Shown here one piece after another: positions 57,695 through 64,000 of a DNA stretch of 64,000 nucleotides. A program made the translations under genes and the position numbers. The notes under the pieces are model-generated. The model was given only the letters and a program-made list of their open reading frames with translations. It did not search any database and was not told the origin of the DNA. Positions within the stretch are counted from its first letter, which is position 1. Every line of letters starts with the position of its first letter. Origin of the DNA: Neoscytalidium dimidiatum (lineage: Eukaryota > Ascomycota > Dothideomycetes > Botryosphaeriales > Botryosphaeriaceae); the NCBI GenBank assembly GCA_037367355.1, contig CM074695.1, positions 744,001-808,000 on the forward strand, written 5' to 3'.

Positions 57695-59589
57695 TCACTC
57701 CGAGTACCCAAATCTCGGAGCGTTGATAATAATCCCCATCAGACACCCCGACACAATCCCCGTGACCGGCAGCGTGATGAACCAACCAAAGTATATCCAT
57801 GCCACCATCCGCCAGTTGATCGTACGCCACGTGCCCGAGCAGAGCCCGACGCCGACGGTAGCACCCGTGATGCATTGCGTGGTCGAGATCGGCAGCGCGA
57901 GCTGGGTTGCCATGATGATGGTGATGGCGCTGCCCAATTCCATCGAGAAGCCGCGCGACGGCGAGTGCAGCGTGATGCGGTTGCCCAGGTTGCGCATAAT
58001 GTTGTAGCCATACGTCCAGAGCCCAACCACGATGCCCGCGCCGCCGAACGCGAGGATCCACGTGGGTACGGGCGTCTCCGAGGAGACCAGGCCGGTGCGC
58101 CAGATGAGGTAGATGGTTGCGAAGGGGCCGACCGCGCTGGGAAGGGAAAGAGCTATTAGTATTTTTGCGAGTAAACCGCGTATGGTGTCCTCTAGAAACT
58201 CACTTGGAAACATCGTTAGCACCGTGGGTGAAGGAGGCGGTCGCAGCAGTCATGACTTGAAGGAACGAATACATGTACTCAGCGCGGTTATCGTAGTGCG
58301 CTGCGTGAGCTTCGCGATCGTCGACGTTGCCGGAGAGGAAGTCCTGTTTCTTCTGAGCAGAGACGACATCTTGCTCAATACCATGGAAGAAAGCCTTTTT
58401 CGCATAGTAGAACAGCACAACAGGGCTGTACACTGGACCCTCGGGCCGCTTTCCTTTGACGTCCTCCGCAATTGCAGCTTCCTGGGCGGGAGAGGGCTGC
58501 TTAGCCTTAATGTCAGGGGAGGTGACGGGACTATCGTTATCAGACGTGATGTAAGGAGCCTTCTCGATGTCGTCGGGGTTGCCCTGCTGATTACGGAGGC
58601 GCTCCTCTTCAATCTGTTCCCTGGTTTTGTGGCCAGCATAATAGTCCTTGATGTCCTGAACACCTTCGGGACGGGGAGGGATCTCGCCACGCTTGAGGAG
58701 GAGAGGACCCTGTGGGATTTGCCACCACTTTAGAGTCCAGTCACCTTGTACAACCTTACGCCAGAGATATGGAAGGAAGAAGACGCAGACGAGGAGACCA
58801 ACACCGGCGGCAACACCAACAACGCAACCAGCAATCTCACCGTCGCTGAGACTGATGCGCTCAGACGCACCCTTCCAAACGATGAGCACTGAACGAGATC
58901 GTCAGTATGAGCATTAAAACCGTAGAAGGTTATCTTACTCGTCAAGAGGCCAGATGTCAGAGTAAAGTAAATTGGGATGGCGTAGAAGGCGTTCCGCACT
59001 GGGTTGGAGCTAAGCATGACAAGATACTTGGTCACGGAGAATATAATGGCACCGAAGCAAGCAGATATGCCAGGGGCACAGATCCAAGCAAGGAAAACAG
59101 CAGAGACACCATCGATAGACCAGTCGATGCCGCTGGCTCCGACGGTGGCAATGCCAACACCGAGAACACCGCCCATGATTGAATGCGTGGTGCTGACGGG
59201 CAGGCCGACCCTTGTAGCAAATGTAAGGTAGACAGAGGAAGCAACGACGGCGCAGACCATGGCAAGCATGAGGACGGCTGGGTCTTCCTCAAAGATCTCC
59301 GTCTTGATGATCTTGGTGCGGATGGTCTCAGAGACACGGGCGCCAACACCGATGGCACCGCTGAACTCCATGACTGTGGCTATACCCATAGCCTGTCCCA
59401 TCGTCAATGACCGTGAGGAAACGGATGTGGCGAACGAATTGGCCACATCGTTGGCACCTGCGATGGGGCATTAGCATTCAGTGTTCTCTCTTCAACGCTG
59501 GAAAATGGTGAAATACCGATGTTGAAGGCATCGAGAAAGGCGAAGATGACGCCGATGGCGAAGAGATAGTCATATTGATGCAAAGCCAT
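57695..59589 (-). CDS. Sodium-coupled phosphate permease (PHO89/PHO-4, PiT family)
   Basis: High-affinity Na+/phosphate symporter of the plasma membrane. Four exons on the minus strand: 59589-59517, 59457-58939, 58888-58204 and 58136-57695; 572 residues. The two inverted halves carry the PiT signature: GANDVANSFATSVSSRSLT (from Gly25, restored across intron 1) and GANDVSNAVGPFATI (restored across intron 3), each followed by STTH/STTQ re-entrant motifs (GLPVSTTHSIMGG, LALPISTTQCITGA). About ten membrane helices are visible, with a hydrophilic cytosolic loop (about residues 240-390) between halves, acidic and Lys-rich. This is the Na+-dependent type, not the H+-coupled PHO84 type. Expected to be induced under phosphate starvation in fungi (family knowledge). 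Confidence 0.94.
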
Positions 59590-61042
59590 CTCCGCTGCCT
59601 GGTTCGTTCAAATAGGAGAAAGTAGGCGTCGGATTGGTAGAAGGAGAAGGACACACGACACTGGGCTAGGTTTGCTGTTGCTTTATAGGACTTTAAACGA
59701 TCAGATCATCTAACATATGAAAATCTGATTTGAAGAGCCAGGTGCCCAGTCGCCAATGGACAAGCATCTCGTTCGAACGTGTTTTGCCGCTGTTGCTTGG
59801 GCGTGAGAGGCTGCGAGGTCCCGTTGCGACAGCAGCTCTTGGAAAATCTTGGTTGCTCTTGGGAGGTCCGCTGAAAGTACCAGCCGAACCAAAAGCAGCC
59901 CTTTGATATGCTAGGCCGCCCCTGCAATTGGAAATCCGCCAAGCTCTCGCCCTCGTCTGCCCGTGAGGCGTCGTCGGCCATGGCGTCACCCGCTGCCCTG
60001 CCAAGATGGCTTCCGCTCGCCAAGCCCGCTGCACGCCCAAAGCCAATCACATCAGCGGGTTTCACCATGTGCTTAAGGTGTTGGACTGCCACACTTGTCG
60101 TCTCACTTCCTCAATTACCTAGAGAGGTATGGGCAGGGAATTGATTTGCCATTTCAAATCCGCGGGCGGCCAAGCTTCCCGCGCTGGGTTACTGCAACTG
60201 CTACTCTCACCATGACGGGATTGCCGAAGATCCGAGTGATTCCACTAAAATGGCAGAGATGGCTATCGTTGATATCCTGAGGTCGTAAGACACGAAGAGC
60301 CAAGACAGGCCGAGAGATGTGTTTTCGTATGGTGGTGTCCTCGTTGCCTTCAAATCAATATCGCCACACACGATCCTTCCGGACACGAAAAGAAAAACGA
60401 GAGATGATGCCGCTTGAATACTGACGGGTATGAGGTCGGTTCTAAAAGTACTACAGCGACTGAGCTATCATCCCGGCAGTTGAAGCAGTCGTTCGGATGT
60501 AAGTGCATGAAGACGATAATGATATTTGCCTCCGAACAATGATTTCGATTGCGTATGCGTATTTTTGCTGTTGTCCGCCGTTGCAGGCTCATAACCAGGC
60601 CTCGTGGACAACACGAGAGTGTGGAGGAACGAGTAAAGTTTCGGACTCGTCCATGGGTATCTTACAAAGAGCAGAAGAAGAAAGAAGAAGAAAGACAAAA
60701 GAAGACCAAGAAAGAAAACTGGTGTATGTACAGAGAACAAAGCTGCTTGTGGAGGTAGGTCCGAATGCAGGACTCCAGGCGACCTACAGGAACATGGGTA
60801 TCCGCACTTTGTACGACTTCAAATAATCCAGGTGATCTCCTCTATGACCGGTCCAATAATATTAATAGGAAGTGAACCGTGGGCTGAAAGCAGCTGGAAT
60901 GGATGACTCAGAAGACTGAATGGTCGAAGGGTGATCCATATTCCTGGTCGTAAAACATGCACGTGCAGATTACAATCTTCGCAAGGTTGAGATGCCCCAG
61001 GCTGTTGGCGAGAAGTGGATCATCCTCCTCCCCCCACTCCAT
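59590..61042. other. Intergenic region upstream of the phosphate permease gene
   Basis: About 1.45 kb. Promoter of the permease gene on the left and 3' end of the coiled-coil gene on the right. A GAA/AGA-rich purine stretch lies at 60665-60720. No supported gene; no PHO-box cluster that I could confirm by eye. Confidence 0.45.
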
Positions 61043-61552
61043 TCAGCTTGCCGACGTTCTAAGGGACTTCTCGGAAGCTTTGATCTTGCGGCGGAGATAT
61101 TGGATGCGGCGCTTAGTGACATGAAGCTTCTGGCGTACTGTATCGATTCGTCCTCTGGTTGCGTTCAATTTGGACTGAGTGTCGGTGATCATGTCGCGCA
61201 CGCGGCCGCGGCTCTCGGCAATCTTCTCCTGGAAGCCGACGGCGCGGCGCATGAGGGGGCAAGTCAGGCGTCGAGGGTAAACTTCCAGGCTTTCGCAGAT
61301 TTGCTTCTTGATTTTCGCTTTCTCGAGATCGACTTCGCGGATAAAGTCCTGGGCGTCCTCGAGGCACTTGGTCCACGACTCGACGGCTTCATGCTCTTTC
61401 TCCAGGGCTTCCTCCAAGATGGGAATGAGTTCAAGCTTCGCCTTCAGTTCGCGCTGGTCGGCTTTCAGTTGTTCTTGGAGTCGGGCACGTCGGCCACCAC
61501 TTGTGTTAGCCGTCTTCGTCGCGGCGCGAGCACGAGCTCGGGCCGTAGCCAT
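61043..61552 (-). CDS. Hypothetical small basic coiled-coil protein
   Basis: Not recognised. The first in-frame ATG is at 61552, giving 169 residues. The N-terminus is Ala/Arg/Thr-rich (MATARARARAATKTANTSGG) and the rest is Lys/Arg/Glu-rich with long amphipathic helices, for example LEKEHEAVESWTKCLEDAQDF and, near the end, RQKLHVTKRRIQYLRRKIK. The heptad pattern predicts a coiled coil over most of the length. The frame is open 43 codons upstream, but only from TTG, so an upstream exon is possible. Might be a kinetochore, centrosomal or RNA-associated helical protein; I cannot choose. Confidence 0.58.
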   Translation of the reverse strand: MATARARARAATKTANTSGGRRARLQEQLKADQRELKAKLELIPILEEALEKEHEAVESWTKCLEDAQDFIREVDLEKAKIKKQICESLEVYPRRLTCPLMRRAVGFQEKIAESRGRVRDMITDTQSKLNATRGRIDTVRQKLHVTKRRIQYLRRKIKASEKSLRTSAS

Positions 61553-63115
61553 GGCGGACGGGGACGACCAAGACGAGGCTTGCGAGGACGCCCACAGCTG
61601 TTGGTGCGGAATGGAACGAGAGGCAGGCAGGTTTCGGGCCGAGAATCGGCGGGCGATGGTAAAGTCGGGCTGGTTACGCAAAGACGGGTGGCAGTGGCAC
61701 AGTGGTAGAAGCTGGGACTGGAGAGCCTCGTGCCCCAGAGCCTCTCGAACGCTTCCCCCGCGGTAATTGTCGGCTTTTCCGTCGGGTAATCATTTTTGCG
61801 GCGAACCTCGACGGAACAACAGCCGCCTTTCACACGTGCGTCTCTCCCCCTACCGACATGACCAACTTGAAGCCCTTTTCATGACGAGGACACACAGCTC
61901 GTTCTCTATAATGCACATAACACTCCTAATTTCTCATAGACTCTCAGTCCTTTTTAGCTTTCCAGCCTGGAAGCAAAGATCCCCTGCGCAACGCCAGCCA
62001 CCCCGTAATATGTTGCCGGCCCAACGGACCCCCTCCCCCCGCGCAAACTCAATCAGCCTCTCCTCCCTATAGCACCCTCATCCCATGGCAAAGCGTCCAA
62101 GTGCGGTTGCTGTCCCTGCTTTGATTGATGTGGCTACTAGATATGCCATTGGCGCGATAGTGGCGTTCAGAACAGATAATTGCTCTCTTCTTCCTACCCA
62201 GAAGCATGCATGCGGCCAACCGCACTCGTAAGCGCCAAACTTTAACATGTGGGCCTCAAAGTTGGCGAGGCTATATCGGGCTCGGCAAGCTCTGCCAAAG
62301 GCCAATGCATCACATGCGAGAGCAATCTTTAGGCGCTTCAATATTCTGTTACATTTTGTCTCGACAGGTTGATCTACAGGGAGTGGTTTTATCTTATGTC
62401 TCAATTTGCATTTCAAGGAGAAGTGGTTGAGGGAGAAAAGGAGAAGTTGGAAAAGCACACAAGCATCCAAAGCAAAGGAGGAAAAAAGAAAAAGGAGAAG
62501 CCCGTCCCATCAGTCCCCTGAGGCCAAGCAACCGCCCACACCCTTTGCACACCACCTGCGCCCCCCCTTTCCAGGTTCCCGCCTTACCATCCACCAAAAC
62601 CCCCTACCCCCGCTAACGCTATGCCGCAAAGTTTTGGGAAATGACATCCGAGAAGAGAGACCAAGCCAGAAAGATTTCCGCAGAGAAAACCATTTGACAA
62701 GAAAGAGAGAGAGAGAGAGAGCAAAAGGCTCGCGAGATATAGAAAAAGACGTGGTTAAGAAGCCCGAAAAAAGCAATCAACTCGATGACGGCCGAACGTC
62801 AGACGCCATGCAAAATGACCCTATGTCCGCTTTGTATCCGCCATCCATACTTTTTGTTCGAAGGAAGCTTCCGAAACACCATTCCGAGAGATTATATCTC
62901 GTTCTATGCCTTGTGCCAACCTGCCGCCATGCTCCCTTGCACGCAACCGGGTGCCGATTCCGAACTTCCAGGAGGATCCGCATAAATCGAAAAACAAGAT
63001 GCCCATCCCACGCCATCGCTAGTCGTTGCTGCCACCCGAATACTTATTTCCCGAAATAAATTATCGATCCGATGTGCGAGAAAGAAACGCAACGACTTTT
63101 GTAGAAGCTAGCTTT
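61553..63115. other. Intergenic region downstream of the RanBP2 zinc-finger gene
   Basis: About 1.55 kb. Should hold the coiled-coil gene's promoter and the zinc-finger gene's 3' UTR. C-rich patches at 62540-62620. A dinucleotide repeat is listed separately. No supported gene. Confidence 0.45.
62704..62721 (+). repeat. (AG)9 dinucleotide repeat
   Basis: Nine uninterrupted AG units in non-coding sequence. Possible strain-variable microsatellite. Confidence 0.85.
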
Positions 63116-64000
63116 CTAAGCGGGAGACTTGTTGGCCGGAGCTCCAACGCTGCGGCGAGAGTCATCACCAACCGAAAGCTGGCCAAAGCTGGGGGTCAGG
63201 AACGAAAACGGATCGTTCTGACCGTCCGGCACGCTGCCATTAGAAAAACCCGCACCAGCCGAGGCCGGAGCCTGGCCGGCTGACGAGAAAGCCGCCTCAG
63301 CCGCACGGCTGTCGAATGGAGAAGCATGCATGCCGCCATTAGGTGCATACTGCGTGCCCATGGGAGGGTAAGGACTGGCCGCGCCGATGCCCGATGGAAG
63401 AGCATATGTAGATGGCGGTCCGCCAAACTGCTGACCAGGGAAGCCGGCACCAGAACCGAAACCACCAGCGGCACCGAAGGGACCAGCACCAGGCGTTCCA
63501 GCCATCGAAGGTGGTCCCATGCCATAGCTAGAAGGAGTATCCATGGGCGAAGGGAATGCCGTGTCGGCGACGACGGCAGCACCGGCACGGCTGGCACCGC
63601 AGCGAAGGCAGCTGACGTTCTTGGCGAAGTTGTGGTAGCCGCATCCCTCAGAGCCGCACTTCCAGTCACCAGCACGGAAAGGAACGATGCCACCGCTGTT
63701 ACCGCCGCGCATGTGGCCAGGCATACCATGGCCGTGGCCCATGTGGTGGGGCGGACCCATCATGCCGGGGTGGCCATAGCCATACGGGTAACCACCCATT
63801 GGATCGCCAGCGGGGCCGCCAGACATCGCAGGGAATGAGCAACGGAAGCAGGCGGTACGACGCTGGAAGTTGGAGAATCCACAAGACGGGCAGGTCCAGT
63901 CACCGGGGCGCGGGCGATTCTTGCTGGGAGGGAAGGGGGTGAGGATTTCGGCGGCGCGGTCGAGGACACGGCTGGACGAGGGCGAGACCTCAATGGCCTT
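63116..64000 (-). CDS. RanBP2-type zinc-finger protein, 3' part (NRP1/ARP-like), cut by the window end
   Basis: Minus strand; the stop is at 63118-63116 and the frame runs off the right edge, so only the last 294 residues are seen. Two RanBP2-type zinc fingers are present: GDWTCPSCGFSNFQRRTACFRC (63904-63839) and a variant with a longer first spacing, GDWKC-x4-CGYHNFAKNVSCLRC. They are separated by a Gly/Met/His/Pro-rich stretch (GHPGMMGPPHHMGHGHGMPG). The remainder is low complexity, rich in Gly, Ala, Pro, Ser and Phe. This matches fungal Nrp1/asparagine-rich protein relatives, which have an RNA recognition motif upstream; that part would lie beyond 64000. These fingers bind single-stranded RNA, and yeast Nrp1 is found in stress granules (family knowledge). 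No intron is evident in the visible part. Confidence 0.82.
   Translation of the reverse strand, partial: KAIEVSPSSSRVLDRAAEILTPFPPSKNRPRPGDWTCPSCGFSNFQRRTACFRCSFPAMSGGPAGDPMGGYPYGYGHPGMMGPPHHMGHGHGMPGHMRGGNSGGIVPFRAGDWKCGSEGCGYHNFAKNVSCLRCGASRAGAAVVADTAFPSPMDTPSSYGMGPPSMAGTPGAGPFGAAGGFGSGAGFPGQQFGGPPSTYALPSGIGAASPYPPMGTQYAPNGGMHASPFDSRAAEAAFSSAGQAPASAGAGFSNGSVPDGQNDPFSFLTPSFGQLSVGDDSRRSVGAPANKSPA

Noticed and set aside
62078..62470. 130-codon minus-strand frame below the zinc-finger gene
   Set aside because: Starts with TTG, lies in a probable 3' UTR, and has no recognisable domain.
1..64000. tRNA, 5S rRNA, CRISPR arrays, transposase or reverse-transcriptase genes
   Set aside because: I looked for T-loop motifs, 5S-like sequence, regular short repeats and typical mobile-element proteins and saw none. 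A tRNAscan or repeat-library search could still find something.

Overview
The window reads as nuclear DNA of a filamentous ascomycete (Pezizomycotina). Genes are split by short GT..AG introns, mostly about 50-90 nt (two in the glycosyltransferase-like and complex I genes are longer). Intergenic regions are long, with pyrimidine-rich leaders, and nearly every recognisable protein has its best-known relatives in filamentous fungi (AA11 chitin LPMO with an X278 module, Cyk3 with an SH3 and a transglutaminase-like domain, PHO89-type phosphate permease, TRK potassium transporter). A Dothideomycete or a related class fits, but the class cannot be fixed by eye.

Layout. 0-8 kb: complex I 13 kDa zinc subunit (+), then HAT2 (-), which shares a 431-bp divergent promoter with XRN1 (+). 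9.4-13.6 kb: CYK3-like cytokinesis gene (+). 16.2-19.0 kb: an MAT2B/RmlD-like reductase-fold gene (-) and an unknown helical protein (-). 19.4-20.4 kb: coding-like relics, one with an in-frame stop. 22.7-24.0 kb: secreted AA11 LPMO (-). 24-31.4 kb: about 7.4 kb with no convincing gene, the first half G+C-rich and the second half more A+T-rich; it contains a perfect 32-bp palindrome. 31.4-31.9 kb: a candidate three-exon gene (-) for a small secreted or membrane protein. 32.5-37.1 kb: CID/SR splicing-type protein (+) and MCM5 (+), the latter with two MCB-like boxes upstream. 39.0-41.3 kb: glycogen synthase (+). 43.6-46.3 kb: TRK potassium transporter (+). 48.6-50.3 kb: type II membrane glycosyltransferase-like protein (+). 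51.0-52.0 kb: YIH1/IMPACT (+). 53.0-54.6 kb: orphan Ser/Pro/Thr-rich protein (+). 55.2-56.4 kb: 2-oxoglutarate/Fe(II) oxygenase (-). 57.7-59.6 kb: sodium/phosphate symporter (-). 61.0-61.6 kb: small coiled-coil protein (-). 63.1 kb to the end: 3' part of a RanBP2 zinc-finger protein (-), running off the window.

The genes do not form an operon or an obvious metabolic cluster. Most are housekeeping: chromatin assembly (HAT2), DNA replication (MCM5), mRNA decay and splicing (XRN1, CID/SR protein), translation control (YIH1), septation (CYK3), storage carbon (glycogen synthase), ion and phosphate uptake (TRK, PHO89). The accessory-looking parts are the LPMO, the gene-poor block next to it and the small secreted-protein candidate.

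I did not find a clearly new multi-gene system. The least ordinary items are the small secreted-protein candidate at 31.4-31.9 kb, the palindrome carrying two ACGCGT boxes, the CYK3 protein with an apparently complete Cys-His-Asp triad, and the relic genes at 19.4-20.4 kb. Exon boundaries were placed by hand from splice signals and reading-frame phase; each multi-exon model given here closes exactly in frame.
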